A stretch of DNA of 64,000 nucleotides from Starkeya sp. ORNL1 (GCF_012971745.1 NZ_CP048834.1:5527001-5591000); one strand, 5' to 3'. Counted from the first letter of the stretch, positions 47,111 through 56,818 are shown. A program made the numbers and translations. The notes: generated from the letters alone by a model not told the origin.

Positions 47111-47497
47111 ATGAGCTTCACTCGTTCCGCACCCGCCAGCGCCATAGTCCTGTTGCTACTCGGAGGCGTCGCGTCGGCGCAGACCATGCCTGGCATGAAC
47201 CAGGGTGGCGACACGCAGCCCAGCGCCACGACCGCGGCGGCGAGCCCCTCGACCGATGCTTTCGAGAAGGCCAGTGCCCGCATGCACCAGGACATGACGA
47301 TGTCCTACACCGGAGACAGCGACATCGACTTCGCGCAGGGCATGATCCCGCACCATCAGGGCGCGATCGACATGGCGAAGGTCGAGCTTCAATACGGCAA
47401 AGATCGCGAAATGAAAAAGGTAGCCGGAGAGATCATCAAGGCGCAGGAGAGAGAGATTGCTTTCCTGAAGGCCTGGCTGGCGAAGAAGGGGAAGTGA
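47111..47497 (+). CDS. Exported DUF305 protein
   Basis: A 128-residue protein with a signal peptide (SAPASAIVLLLLGGVASAQT), a Met-rich stretch (TMPGMNQ) and the DUF305 core MHQDMTMSYTGDSDIDFAQGMIPHHQGAIDMA with its conserved Met and His residues. Some DUF305 proteins bind copper in the periplasm. AGGAGG lies 8 bp before the ATG at 47111; frame open to 46958 is leader. It follows leader copy 1 and precedes copy 2, which fronts an AraC regulator. A copper-handling role is plausible but unproven. Confidence 0.85.
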   Translation: MSFTRSAPASAIVLLLLGGVASAQTMPGMNQGGDTQPSATTAAASPSTDAFEKASARMHQDMTMSYTGDSDIDFAQGMIPHHQGAIDMAKVELQYGKDREMKKVAGEIIKAQEREIAFLKAWLAKKGK

Positions 47498-47622
47498 GGG
47501 CGAGCGCTCGGTCGTGGCCCGGCAGCTGGTGTTACATCTGCTCCGGCATCCCAAGGAATTCGCCGCGCGAACCGAGGTTCAGTGTTGCCCAAACACGGCA
47601 CCTGGGCGGCGGGTCCGTGGCC

Positions 47623-47741
47623 CGCGGTTTCAGGATTCTTCAGAAATGCTTGGCTCTTCTCAGTTCTTCCCCAAGGAAGGAAGAGCCGGCCCAATGTAAG
47701 CAGGTCTCACCGTGGAGGTGAACCATGACACATTCTGCCAC
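47623..47741 (+). repeat. Duplicated 119-bp leader, copy 2
   Basis: Second copy of the 46869-46987 element. The hairpin is weaker here: TCACC pairs with GGTGA around the same GTGGA loop, 5 bp instead of 8. The ATG at 47725 begins the AraC-family gene. So the same leader drives two unrelated genes in series. Confidence 0.7.
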
Positions 47742-48678
47742 TCACGTCGGAACCGTCGTCAACTTCCCAACCGCCGCCTTGCGGCTGGCACCGCGGTCTG
47801 AAGAAGAAGTTGGCTGGCGCGCGTCGCCGCCAATTCCACTCGGAGGGGCGGCCCCGCCGAGGGTGATGGCTACTCGATGGCAGTCGATGAAGGACGAGAC
47901 GCGCCACGTGCGCGCCCAGACGCCAGACAATTTCCATTTCATGTGTATTGGTCTTCGGCGGATGGATATCCGACTTTCGGTATCCGGTCGGCCGGTGCAC
48001 GATGGGGTCCTGACGCCCGGCATGATACAAGTGACACGCCCTGGAGTGACAACAGAGTGTGTCTTCCGTGGCGCTTATGACGAGCTTCATCTGCATATTT
48101 CGAACGACCTTGTTGCCGAGTGCGCGAGCAAGGCACCAGAAAGACGCAATCACCTGTTCATGGCCGACGGCGCACCCTTTCGGGACCAGGTCATTGAGCG
48201 GCTCGGCCTGGCATTGCTCACTGCAGACGAGCTTGGCGGCACGTTTGGGCCGATCTACGCCGACTCTCTCAGCATCGCTATTGTCAGCCGATTGCTGGCG
48301 TCACGCCCGGCCGTGTCCGACGCCGAGCGATCTGCCCCGAGCGGCCTGGTAAGATGGCGCTTGAAGCGGGCCCTTGATTATATCGAGGCCCATCTGGGCG
48401 AGCCGATTGGTCTGGCGGAGATAGCAGCTGCGACCGGCCTGACCCGAATGCATTTCGCCGCTCAGTTCCGCGCCGCCACGGGTCTTCGTCCGCACGAATA
48501 CCTGTTGCGCCGCCGCGTGGAGTGCGCGCAACAGCTCCTGCTGTCGCCGAACGCGGCGGTGATCGATGTGGCAGTTGAACTCGGGTTTCAGACCCAGGCG
48601 CATTTTACGAATGTGTTCAAGCGCTTCGTCGGTCAGCCACCGCACGCCTGGCGACAGACACGAAGCCGGGTGGCATGA
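47725..48678 (+). CDS. AraC-family transcriptional regulator
   Basis: A 317-residue regulator. The C-terminal 100 residues hold the two helix-turn-helix parts: LDYIEAHLGEPIGLAEIAAATGLTRMHFAAQFRAATG and VIDVAVELGFQTQAHFTNVFKRFVGQPPHAW. The N-terminal part (residues 40-190) has an AraC-binding-like ligand domain. The ATG lies at the end of leader copy 2, after a GGAGG. It may regulate itself and the DUF305 gene through the shared leader. Confidence 0.9.
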   Translation: MTHSATHVGTVVNFPTAALRLAPRSEEEVGWRASPPIPLGGAAPPRVMATRWQSMKDETRHVRAQTPDNFHFMCIGLRRMDIRLSVSGRPVHDGVLTPGMIQVTRPGVTTECVFRGAYDELHLHISNDLVAECASKAPERRNHLFMADGAPFRDQVIERLGLALLTADELGGTFGPIYADSLSIAIVSRLLASRPAVSDAERSAPSGLVRWRLKRALDYIEAHLGEPIGLAEIAAATGLTRMHFAAQFRAATGLRPHEYLLRRRVECAQQLLLSPNAAVIDVAVELGFQTQAHFTNVFKRFVGQPPHAWRQTRSRVA

Positions 48679-48691
48679 GTCACGGAATGTG

Positions 48692-50230
48692 TCACCCGGT
48701 CGCCAGCGCCATCACAGCAACTGCATCGGCGGCGGCGGTGTCGAGTACGCCCATCTGACGGCCACGGGCCATCACCATTACACGATGAGACAAGCCCAGC
48801 ACTTCCTCGATGTCCGAACTGACAATCACCACGGCTATACCAGCCCGTGCGAGATCGACAATCTGACCATATATCGCCGCGCGCGCGCCGACATCGATTC
48901 CGCGTGTCGGTTCGTCAAGGATGAACACTTTTGGCTCGCGAGCGATCCAACGCGCGATCATCGTTCGCTGCTGGTTGCCACCGGAAAGATATTGTACGCG
49001 CTGCCCGGGGCTGCATTTGATGGCGAGCCTGTCGATCAGGCCTTGCACCAGGCCCAGTTGGGCAGTCGGCCGAAACCAGCCACGTCGCGAGACCTTGTCG
49101 AAATTGCCAAGGGTCAGATTGTCGGCAACGCTGTGCTGCAAGATCAAGCCCTGCAGCTTTCGATCTTCCGGCACCAGCACGATACCAGCGTGGATCGCCG
49201 CAGCAGGGTCGGCCAGATGCCGCGGCTCGCCCTCGATCAGAATGCGCCCGCTGGCCAGCGGATCGGCGGCCACGATCGAACGCACCAATTCGGTGCGTCC
49301 GGCGCCGATGATGCCGGCGATCCCGAAGATCTCGCCGGCGTTCACGGAGAAGCAAATGTCGCGGAAGGCGCCGCTCCTGGAGGTGAACCCTTCCACGCGC
49401 AGAACTTCATTCGGTCGCGGCGGATTGGCGACTGGAAACAGCCGATCGACGGTTCGGCCGACCATGTCGCGCAGCAATACGCCGACAGGTACATCCGCAC
49501 TGGCATGCTGGGCCACGCAACTTCCGTCGCGCAGCACCACGACGCGGTCGGCGATGCGGGCAATCTCCTCCAGCCGATGACTTATGTAAATGAGCGAAAC
49601 ACCGTCGGCCTTGAGCCGCGCAATCTGCGCAAACAGACGCTCCGTCTCGGCACGGCCCAAGGGGGCGGTCGGCTCGTCGAGGATTAGCAGGCGAGCATTG
49701 CGATTGACGGCCTTCGCAATCTCCACCTGTTGTCGGCCGGCGACGCCAAGCGTGCGAACAAGCCGATCCGGCGACGCATCGAGGCCCAGCCGCAGGAGCA
49801 ATTCTCGCGTTCGCGCACGCATGAAGGCGCGATCCACCCGGCCGGCGCGGATCGGCTGCCGGCCGATAAATACGTTCTCCGCGATCGTCAGATCCGGAGC
49901 CAGCCGGGCCTCCTGATGGATCAACACGACGCCCGCGTCGATCGCCGCGCGCGGCGCGTTCGGTGCATAGGGTCGCCCCTCGAACGTCATGCTCCCGGCG
50001 TCTGGACGAATGGAACCGGCGATGATCGCAGAGAGCGTGGATTTGCCGGCACCGTTCTCGCCGAGCAGCGCCACCACCTCACCCTCGTGCACGTCGAGAT
50101 CCACGCTGCGCAGCACTTCGACGCCCGAGAAGGCCTTGCACATGCCGACCAAGGATAATCTTGGGACGTCACGGTCAGTGCGATGGCCCGGCTGCTGCAG
50201 CAGGCCCGCCAGCGAGCCCATCTCGCTCAC
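48692..50230 (-). CDS. Ribose-type sugar ABC transporter, double ATPase
   Basis: A 512-residue protein with two ABC domains in one chain, as in RbsA, XylG and MglA. The first has Walker A GENGAGKST and LGVAGRQQVEIAKAV with Walker B LLILDEPTAPLG. The second has the altered Walker A GIIGAGRTE, LSGGNQQRTMIARW and FILDEPTRGID. The GTG start overlaps the stop of the binding-protein gene (GTGA). It energises sugar uptake with the permease and binding protein just upstream. Substrate is not set by the sequence. Confidence 0.93.
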   Translation of the reverse strand: MSEMGSLAGLLQQPGHRTDRDVPRLSLVGMCKAFSGVEVLRSVDLDVHEGEVVALLGENGAGKSTLSAIIAGSIRPDAGSMTFEGRPYAPNAPRAAIDAGVVLIHQEARLAPDLTIAENVFIGRQPIRAGRVDRAFMRARTRELLLRLGLDASPDRLVRTLGVAGRQQVEIAKAVNRNARLLILDEPTAPLGRAETERLFAQIARLKADGVSLIYISHRLEEIARIADRVVVLRDGSCVAQHASADVPVGVLLRDMVGRTVDRLFPVANPPRPNEVLRVEGFTSRSGAFRDICFSVNAGEIFGIAGIIGAGRTELVRSIVAADPLASGRILIEGEPRHLADPAAAIHAGIVLVPEDRKLQGLILQHSVADNLTLGNFDKVSRRGWFRPTAQLGLVQGLIDRLAIKCSPGQRVQYLSGGNQQRTMIARWIAREPKVFILDEPTRGIDVGARAAIYGQIVDLARAGIAVVIVSSDIEEVLGLSHRVMVMARGRQMGVLDTAAADAVAVMALATG

Positions 50231-51159
50231 GGATGCGTAGCGATGAACGGCGCAACATTGGCTTTCGTGGTCAACTCCGCTGGCAGCAACTGCATTGCCG
50301 GCACTTTGACGCCCTTGATGAGATCAAGTGCCGAATTCAGCGCGAGCTTCCCCATGAATTGCGTCTTCTGCGTCATTGTCGCGGCGAGAGTTCCGTCTCG
50401 CACCGCGAGCAGCCCGGACGTATCTCCGTCAAAGCCGACGATCACAACCTGGTGGTCGAGATTGGCGACCTTCACCGCCTGCGCTGCTCCAAGCGCCAAC
50501 GCGTCCGCGCGCCCGAATAAAACTGTGATGTCTGGATGGCGCTGCAGCATATCTTGAGCGATCGCAAACCCTTCGTCACGGTGCCACCCTTTGCTGGCCT
50601 GCTTGGCGATCACTTTCAAACCCGGACATGCTGCGAGCGCTGTGTTGAATCCATTGTCCCGGTCCACTTCCGGTGTCGTACCTAGCTGCCCCTGGATAAT
50701 CGCGACGTTGCCCTTGCCGCCGGTGATAGCGCAAACTTCATTGCCGAGCGTGCGTGCGGCAGCGACGCTGTCGGTGGCGATAAACGTTTCCGCCGGTTCA
50801 TCCGGCGCGGTGCGATCAACTGCGACCACGGGAATATTCGCAGCGCGCGCGGCCCTCACCGGTACCCCGGCTGCGGTAGCGCCTGCCGGAATGTAGATTA
50901 GCGCCTTGATCCCCCTGGTGATCAAATCCTGGACCTGGCTGACTTGCGTCGCACTGTCGCCACGTGCATCCACAACGGTCAAGGTCACGCCCTTTGCCTT
51001 CGCCTCGGCCTCCACGGCCTGCTTTATCTCGTTGAAGAAGTTGGACTGGAGGTTGGCGACAGCAAGGCCGACTTCCTGTGCGTGCGCCGAGTCCGGGCGC
51101 CAAGCGACGGCACTGAGCCCAACGAGCGTTGCGGCGACAATCATTTTCCCGGTCTGCAT
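50227..51159 (-). CDS. Ribose-type sugar ABC transporter, periplasmic binding protein
   Basis: A 310-residue periplasmic protein. The signal peptide (MIVAATLVGLSAVAWRPDSAHA) precedes a RbsB-like fold: VGLAVANLQSNFFNEIKQAVE, ALIYIPAGATAAGVPV, VVAVDRTAPDEPAETFIATDSVAAARTLG, GNVAIIQGQLGTTPEVDR and VVIVGFDGD. The ATG at 51159 has AGGGAG upstream; frame open to 51222 is leader. It lies between permease and ATPase genes on one strand. The substrate could be ribose, another pentose or a sugar alcohol. Confidence 0.93.
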   Translation of the reverse strand: MQTGKMIVAATLVGLSAVAWRPDSAHAQEVGLAVANLQSNFFNEIKQAVEAEAKAKGVTLTVVDARGDSATQVSQVQDLITRGIKALIYIPAGATAAGVPVRAARAANIPVVAVDRTAPDEPAETFIATDSVAAARTLGNEVCAITGGKGNVAIIQGQLGTTPEVDRDNGFNTALAACPGLKVIAKQASKGWHRDEGFAIAQDMLQRHPDITVLFGRADALALGAAQAVKVANLDHQVVIVGFDGDTSGLLAVRDGTLAATMTQKTQFMGKLALNSALDLIKGVKVPAMQLLPAELTTKANVAPFIATHP

Positions 51160-51218
51160 TGTTCGACTCCCTGGTGTGAAGGATCTCCCAAGACTGCCGC
51201 CGCGCTGCCGCGCGTGGC

Positions 51219-52286
51219 TCACGCTTCCTGCCGTTTGAACCTATCCATCGCGACCGCGATCGCGATGGCAATGCCGATAAACACCTGCTGTACGAACGGC
51301 GAGACACCGACGAGGTTGAGGCCGTTATGGAGGACGCCGATGATCAGCACGCCAACCACGGTGCCGCCGATACTGCCGACGCCGCCGCTCAGGCTCGCTC
51401 CGCCGATCACGACGGCTGCGATAGTATCGAGTTCGTAGCCGAATCCGTCACTCGGTTGTGCGGAATCCAGCCTTGCCGAAAGCGCAACGCCGGCAATGGC
51501 CGACAATAGGCCGGACGCGACATAGACCATGAGGGTCAGCGGCTGCACCCGGATGCCCGCCAAGTGTGCGACCTCGGCATTACCTCCGATCGCATACAGC
51601 ATGCGGCCGGTGGCACGAAATCGAAGGTACATGAATCCGCAGATGGCAAGCACAATGAAAAGCCCGACCGTTACCGAGAGAAAGCCGAAATGCCGTACGG
51701 TGGCGAGCGATGTGAACCAGTCGGGGAAACCGACAACCTGCGCGCCGTTGGTAGTAATGTTGGCGATGCCGCGGGCAACCGACATCGTCGTCAGCGTGGC
51801 AATGAACGGGGGCAGCTTCGCGCGGGTGATCAGTAGACCGTTAACCAGCCCGCCGAGAGAGCCGGCAAGAAGACCGAGAATGATGCACACACCGAATGGC
51901 GCTTCAAAATCCCGCCAGACGGCACCCATTGTCATTGTCGCGACCGCCAGCAATGCGCCGACCGACAAATCGATCCCGCCAATGATGATGACGCCGGTCA
52001 TGCCGATTGCCAGGATACCTAGCACGGTGACTTGATCCAATATGTTCAAGGCATTGCGAACACTAAGGAACACCGGCGAGACGCACGCGAAAAGCAGGCA
52101 CAGCACGAGAAGGCCGATCAGTGGCCCTTGCACACGGCTAATCCAGTCGAAGGCCCGGCGATGTCGTCGCAGAGAGAGAACAGCCTTGACCAACGTAGGG
52201 ATGGCAGACGCTCCCGATATTTCGCCGCGGCCGCCGGCGGTCCAGAGGGGCGGCTTCGGGCAACGCCAGCAATCTCCCACGCTCAT
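51219..52286 (-). CDS. Ribose-type sugar ABC transporter, permease
   Basis: A membrane permease of the RbsC type, up to 355 residues. About eight to ten hydrophobic helices follow a 50-residue N-terminal lead. The family motif is ILAIGMTGVIIIGGIDLSVGALLAV, and GRMLYAIGGNAEVAHLAGI follows. The ATG at 52286 lies in the loop of a perfect hairpin (52276-52293), and its first 30 residues have no family character, so translation may begin downstream, for example at a TTG or GTG near residues 31-35. It is the first gene of the transporter operon. Confidence 0.9.
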   Translation of the reverse strand: MSVGDCWRCPKPPLWTAGGRGEISGASAIPTLVKAVLSLRRHRRAFDWISRVQGPLIGLLVLCLLFACVSPVFLSVRNALNILDQVTVLGILAIGMTGVIIIGGIDLSVGALLAVATMTMGAVWRDFEAPFGVCIILGLLAGSLGGLVNGLLITRAKLPPFIATLTTMSVARGIANITTNGAQVVGFPDWFTSLATVRHFGFLSVTVGLFIVLAICGFMYLRFRATGRMLYAIGGNAEVAHLAGIRVQPLTLMVYVASGLLSAIAGVALSARLDSAQPSDGFGYELDTIAAVVIGGASLSGGVGSIGGTVVGVLIIGVLHNGLNLVGVSPFVQQVFIGIAIAIAVAMDRFKRQEA

Positions 52287-52293
52287 GCGTGGG
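52276..52293. repeat. Perfect hairpin at the start of the ABC transporter operon
   Basis: CCCACGC (52276-52282) pairs with GCGTGGG (52287-52293) around TCAT. The annotated permease ATG lies in this loop. It looks like a REP-type hairpin, or an operator for the operon. Confidence 0.5.
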
Positions 52294-52456
52294 AAGTTGA
52301 TCGATAGAAGTCTTGGCGCCTTGTGCTATTGTTGTCAACGACCCTGACTATCGAGAGCCGCGCCTGACCGAGCGTACGAAAGATCGTGGCTATACAAATG
52401 AATCCGTCAATTCAATTCCATTGTGGCACGACTGTAGGTGATTGCATTTCTACCCT

Positions 52457-53374
52457 ATGCAACCCATCCGCTCGCGCGCGGACGTGAGACGAAATCTCAT
52501 GAGAGCCCGGGTGCTTATCGTCGACAGTGCGCCTTCCACCACTCGAGCTGAGCTGATTGCACATGGCGGTTTGCCCCACGGCGAGATCTACACCAAGGCT
52601 CTTCGATCGCAGTCTGGGGGAATCGCTACCGAGATTGAATTTCTCACTCTTGCGGCCGGCGATGGCGACTTCCTTCCGCCAGGTCTGGTTTTGTCCGATC
52701 TGGACGGTGTGGCATGGACCGGTTCGCCATTCAGTGCGTATGACGATCAACCAATCGTCCTTCACCAAATGGCGTTCGCGAGAGCCGCGTTCGAATCTGG
52801 AGTGCCATGTTTCGGCAGTTGCTGGGGGCTTCAGGTGATGTCGGCGGCGCTCGGCGGTCGCGTTCGGCGGCATCTCAAAGGGCTCGAGTTCGGAGTCGGC
52901 CGGCGGATCACGCTCAACGCCGCCGGGCGCGCGCACGGCATGTTTCAGGGAAAGCCGGATGCCTTTGACGTGTTGTGCATCCATCAGGATGAGGTCTGCA
53001 CCTTGCCTTCAGGAGCAAGGCTGCTCGCGGGCAACGACCATAGCGCCATTCAGGCAGCCGAGATCGAGGAAAACGGACGTTCATTCTGGGGCGTTCAATA
53101 TCATCCTGAGTATGACCTGAGGCAAATGGCAGCGCTCCTCAGGCGAGCGGCGCGCCATTTGATTGCGGATGGCTTGATCCACAGTATCGGCGAGGTGGAA
53201 CAGATGGTGGCGGATTATCTCGCGGTGAGCGAGGACGCTGCCCGCGAAGATCTAATTCATCGCCACGAACTAAGCCGAGAAGTAATCGAACCCTCACTGC
53301 ACGGCCTGGAACTTGCGAACTGGCTTCGGGTAAAGGTTGTTCCGCGAGCGGCTGCGCGTGCAAATGTGAGCTAA
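52457..53374 (+). CDS. Class I glutamine amidotransferase-like protein
   Basis: A protein of about 305 residues. The GATase fold is clear: VLIVDSAPSTTRAELIAHGG, ending of strand GVAWTGSPFSAYDD, nucleophile Cys122 in CFGSCWGLQVMSAALGG, and the His-Glu pair in WGVQYHPEYD. The C-terminal 80 residues are helical and not part of the usual domain. It is a free-standing form, as in GMP-synthase-like or gamma-glutamyl hydrolase-like proteins. The start is uncertain: ATG at 52457 or 52499. It is divergent from the sugar transporter and precedes a flavin monooxygenase gene by 71 bp. Confidence 0.85.
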   Translation: MQPIRSRADVRRNLMRARVLIVDSAPSTTRAELIAHGGLPHGEIYTKALRSQSGGIATEIEFLTLAAGDGDFLPPGLVLSDLDGVAWTGSPFSAYDDQPIVLHQMAFARAAFESGVPCFGSCWGLQVMSAALGGRVRRHLKGLEFGVGRRITLNAAGRAHGMFQGKPDAFDVLCIHQDEVCTLPSGARLLAGNDHSAIQAAEIEENGRSFWGVQYHPEYDLRQMAALLRRAARHLIADGLIHSIGEVEQMVADYLAVSEDAAREDLIHRHELSREVIEPSLHGLELANWLRVKVVPRAAARANVS

Positions 53375-53445
53375 ACGACGGAACTGCATTTACGTAAAGC
53401 AACGCCCCTGACGTATACACCGGCAGCTGTAACAGCGAGACGCAA

Positions 53446-54543
53446 ATGGAACTCGGTGCGTTCATGATGCCGGCCCACCCCCCTTATCGCAGTCTTGCAG
53501 AGGGGCACTATCACGATCTTGATACCATCGAGTATCTCGATCGTCTTGGCTACAGGGAGGTATGGATTGGTGAGCACTATAACTTGCCCGCCGAGCCTCA
53601 TCCGTCCCCAGATCTGCTCATTGCACAAGCTGTCCTTCGTACGAAGCGAATTGTCCTGGCGCCCGGCGGCTTCATGTTGCCGTTTCATCATCCGGCCGAA
53701 CTCGCCCATCGCATCAGTATGCTCGACCATATAGCGCGTGGCCGGCTGATGATCGGCATCGGCGCGGGAGGCAACACGCCCGACCTGCAAATGTTCAACA
53801 TCGACGTGCCATCCGGGCTCAATCGCCTGATGATGGAAGAAGCGATCGACATCATGGTCCGGTTTTGGGAAAGCGAGGGACCGTTCGAATATAAGGGACG
53901 ATTCTGGACCGCGAGGCGGCCACAAGATAGTCCGGACGGGTTGTGTTCGTATCATATACGTCCGTTGCAGAAGCCTTATCCGCCGATCGGTGTGACTGGC
54001 CTGTCCGAGGGATCGCCGACACTGCGGCTGGCGGGCGCGCGCGGCTGGCTTCCGATCAGTTTTTGTTATTCGACTGGATATTTGCGCGGTCATTGGCGTG
54101 CAGTGTGCGAAGGAGCGGAGCAGGCTGGCCGCGCGCCGCCGCCGCGCGACGCGTGGCGGGTCAGTCGCGGTGTTTACGTCGCCGAGACTTGGGCGGAGGC
54201 ATTGAGGCGGACAGTTCACGGTGAGATGGGTCGCTATTATCGCGAGAACTTCCTTCCGCTGCTGGCCCGGAGCGGCATGCTCGCGGCGCTGAAGCATCAT
54301 CCTGATGTCGCGGACAGCGACGTGACGGTTGAGTATTGCGCCCGGCATTGCTGGATGATCGGCACCGCAGAGTCCGTCGCTGAGCAGATCGAGCAAATGA
54401 AGCATGAGTCCGGCGGGTTCGGCGTTCTTCACGTGATGTGCCTCGATCACCTGGATGAGATGGCAACCTGGCGCGACAGCCTCGCATCGCTCGCCCACAT
54501 TGTCGGAACGGACATTTCGTCGGACACACCAGCGTCGGCTTGA
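53446..54543 (+). CDS. LLM-class flavin-dependent oxidoreductase
   Basis: A 365-residue bacterial-luciferase-like monooxygenase. Typical parts are ELGAFMMPAHPP at the start, YREVWIGEHYNLPAEPHPSPDLLIAQA, RIVLAPGGFMLPFHHPAELAHRI, MLDHIARGRLMIGIGAGG and GVTGLSEGSPTLRLAGARGWLP. These enzymes use FMN or F420 to oxidise alkanals, alkanes, sulfonates or aromatic acids. It follows the amidotransferase gene on the same strand and may share its transcript. The substrate is unknown. Confidence 0.9.
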   Translation: MELGAFMMPAHPPYRSLAEGHYHDLDTIEYLDRLGYREVWIGEHYNLPAEPHPSPDLLIAQAVLRTKRIVLAPGGFMLPFHHPAELAHRISMLDHIARGRLMIGIGAGGNTPDLQMFNIDVPSGLNRLMMEEAIDIMVRFWESEGPFEYKGRFWTARRPQDSPDGLCSYHIRPLQKPYPPIGVTGLSEGSPTLRLAGARGWLPISFCYSTGYLRGHWRAVCEGAEQAGRAPPPRDAWRVSRGVYVAETWAEALRRTVHGEMGRYYRENFLPLLARSGMLAALKHHPDVADSDVTVEYCARHCWMIGTAESVAEQIEQMKHESGGFGVLHVMCLDHLDEMATWRDSLASLAHIVGTDISSDTPASA

Positions 54544-54924
54544 CCGGACGACGACCCGCCGATCCTCCTCGACTGTAGTCGCGGCCGACACATTCACTCG
54601 TGCCGGGTCGCGCCGTTCCGAACGATGCCACAGTTCGCGCCCTCAATCGGTGATGATGGGCCCGGACGTTGATCGTGCAATCTGGCAGGCAACGTTGCGA
54701 TCTGGAAAGACGATAGGACGCGGGGATGCGATTGTCCCTAAGCCCTTGGCAATATGCTGGTTCAAGCGGGGGCAGGGGACGGCCAGGGGCAAAAATTCCG
54801 CACTACGGCGCGACGCGATATAGCGAGCGGTGCATCTGCACTGGCAAATATCCAATCTACAAGACCAGCATTATCATCAGAAGACGAGCGCCCTCGACAG
54901 CAACACTTGCGGGGAGTGGAGAAC
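54544..54924. other. 381 bp without a recognisable gene
   Basis: Between the flavin monooxygenase and the next hydrolase only short frames without family features are seen. The frame of the hydrolase is open back to 54754, but the part before 54925 has no homologous character. GGGGAGTGGAG just before 54925 is the likely ribosome site. Confidence 0.5.
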
Positions 54925-55746
54925 TTGACAATCTTCAGGGCGAGAGATGGTACCGAAATCTATTACAAGGACTGGGGTGTCGGACAGCCGGTCGTGTTCA
55001 GTCATGGCTGGCCGTTGAGTGCAGATGCGTTCGAGGATCAGATGTTCTTCCTCGCCAGCAGCGGCTATCGCTGCATAGCCCATGATCGGCGCGGGCACGG
55101 TCGCTCCAGCCAGTCATGGGACGGAAACGACATGGACACCTATGCCGACGACCTGGCGACGCTGGTCGAAATGCTCGATCTGAAAGACGCGATCCATGTG
55201 GGGCATTCAACGGGCGGTGGAGAAGTGGCTCGCTACGTCGGCCGCCACGGCACCCGGCGCGTCGCCAAGACAGTCCTGATCGGCGCTATCCCCCCAGTCA
55301 TGCTCAAAAGTGGGGCCAATCCGGGTGGATTGCCGATCCAAGTATTCGACGGCCTGCGTGCCGGCGTGCAGGCGGACCGTTCGCAGTTCTGGAAGGATCT
55401 CAGCCTGCCCTTCTACAGCTACAACCGGCCGGGTGCGACGATCTCCGAAGGCGTCCGGGAGTCCTTCTGGTTGCAAGGCATGATGGCGGGCTTCCCGGCC
55501 TCGTATTTCTGCATAAAGGCATTCTCGGAGACCGACTTTACCCAGGACTTGAAGAAGATCAACGTTCCAACTCTGATCCTGCATGGCGACGACGACCAAA
55601 TCGTGCCGATTGCCGATTCCGCCCTGCTTTCCTCGCAGATCGTCAAGGGGGCCAAGTTGGTCGTCTATGAGGGCGCGCCGCACGGCCTTTGCACGACCCT
55701 TAAGGACCGCGTCAACGCCGAGTTGCTGGCTTTCATCAAGGCCTGA
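54925..55746 (+). CDS. Alpha/beta hydrolase of the non-heme chloroperoxidase/arylesterase group
   Basis: A 273-residue enzyme from a TTG start with GGAG upstream; the family is usually 273-278 residues, which supports this start. Motifs: [37 protein letters not shown], nucleophile Ser95 in [18 protein letters not shown], acid in [12 protein letters not shown], and His in EGAPHGL. Family members act as esterases or cofactor-free perhydrolases (haloperoxidases). A physiological substrate cannot be told. Confidence 0.9.
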   Translation: MTIFRARDGTEIYYKDWGVGQPVVFSHGWPLSADAFEDQMFFLASSGYRCIAHDRRGHGRSSQSWDGNDMDTYADDLATLVEMLDLKDAIHVGHSTGGGEVARYVGRHGTRRVAKTVLIGAIPPVMLKSGANPGGLPIQVFDGLRAGVQADRSQFWKDLSLPFYSYNRPGATISEGVRESFWLQGMMAGFPASYFCIKAFSETDFTQDLKKINVPTLILHGDDDQIVPIADSALLSSQIVKGAKLVVYEGAPHGLCTTLKDRVNAELLAFIKA

Positions 55747-55849
55747 CGCGTTTCTGACAAACCCACCTGCCGAGCAACATGAACGCCGTTCGGTTCGGGA
55801 GCCTGCATGCGGGGGCGGTTGCGCCTTCGCGAAACAGAATGAGGACGCC

Positions 55850-56818
55850 ATGAGTATCCAGCAGCATGCACTGTCGCGCCGGCATTTCTGCCTTTGCTGC
55901 GTCGGCAGCGCGACCTTTGCCGCGACCGGCGGCTGGCTCACGCCTCGCGAGGCCTTCGCAGAGGCCCGCGGCCTCGTCAGCCTGATCAAGGACAGCGCCG
56001 CGGTATCGCCCATCGTCACGCACAAGCTGCGCAACAATATCAGCGTGCTCGAAGGCTCGGGCGGCAACATCGCCGTGCTGACGGGCCCGGACGGCAAGGT
56101 GCTGATCGATGCCGGCATCGGCGTGTCCCGCCCGCAGATCGTGAAGGCACTTGCCGAACTCGGTGCCGATCCGATCACCCACCTCGTCAATACCCACTGG
56201 CACTTCGACCACGCCAACGGCAATGAATGGCTGCATGCGGCAGGCGCCAGGATCATCGCGCAGGACAATACCCGCAAATATCTCTCGCAGATCCAGCGCG
56301 TCGAGGACTGGGACTATAATTTCCTTCCCTTGTCCTCGGGAGGGATCCCGGCTGACGTCTTTGCGACCGAGCACCATCTGAAGCTCAACGGCTCGTCGAT
56401 CGATTTGAAATATTACGGGCCGGCGCATACCGACGGCGATATCTCCGTCACCTTTGCCGAGGCCAACATCGTCCACGTCGCCGACACCTATTGGAACGGC
56501 ATCTATCCCTTCATCGACTATTCGACCGGCGGCAGCATTGACGGGATGATCGCCGCATCCGACGCCAATCTCGCGGCAACGACGAACGAGACCATCATCA
56601 TTCCGGGTCACGGCAAGCCAGTCAGCAACAGGGCGGAGCTCAAGGAATTCCGCGACATGCTCGTGGCCATCCGGGACAACGTGGCCACGCTCAAGAAGCA
56701 AGGCAGGTCGCGCGACGAGGCCGTCGCCGCCAGGCCCACCGCTGCCTTTGACGCCAAATGGGGCAACTTCGTCATCGACCCCGGCTTTTTCACGCGCCTG
56801 GTCTACGAGGGTGTGTGA
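55850..56818 (+). CDS. Exported metallo-beta-lactamase-fold hydrolase
   Basis: A 322-residue protein with a Tat-like leader (LSRRHFCLCCVGSATFAATGG). The metal motif is NTHWHFDHANGN (HxHxDH). Further ligands are in GPAHTDGD and IPGHGKPV. It resembles periplasmic MBL-fold enzymes such as quinoprotein-relay or sulfur-transfer proteins rather than true beta-lactamases. The ATG at 55850 follows GAGGACGCC; open frame upstream overlaps the hydrolase gene and is ignored. It lies 103 bp after the alpha/beta hydrolase on the same strand. Confidence 0.88.
   Translation: MSIQQHALSRRHFCLCCVGSATFAATGGWLTPREAFAEARGLVSLIKDSAAVSPIVTHKLRNNISVLEGSGGNIAVLTGPDGKVLIDAGIGVSRPQIVKALAELGADPITHLVNTHWHFDHANGNEWLHAAGARIIAQDNTRKYLSQIQRVEDWDYNFLPLSSGGIPADVFATEHHLKLNGSSIDLKYYGPAHTDGDISVTFAEANIVHVADTYWNGIYPFIDYSTGGSIDGMIAASDANLAATTNETIIIPGHGKPVSNRAELKEFRDMLVAIRDNVATLKKQGRSRDEAVAARPTAAFDAKWGNFVIDPGFFTRLVYEGV

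Noticed and set aside
55850..56818. Beta-lactamase resistance gene
   Set aside because: The HxHxDH fold is shared by many hydrolases; the Tat leader and sequence do not resemble known carbapenemases.
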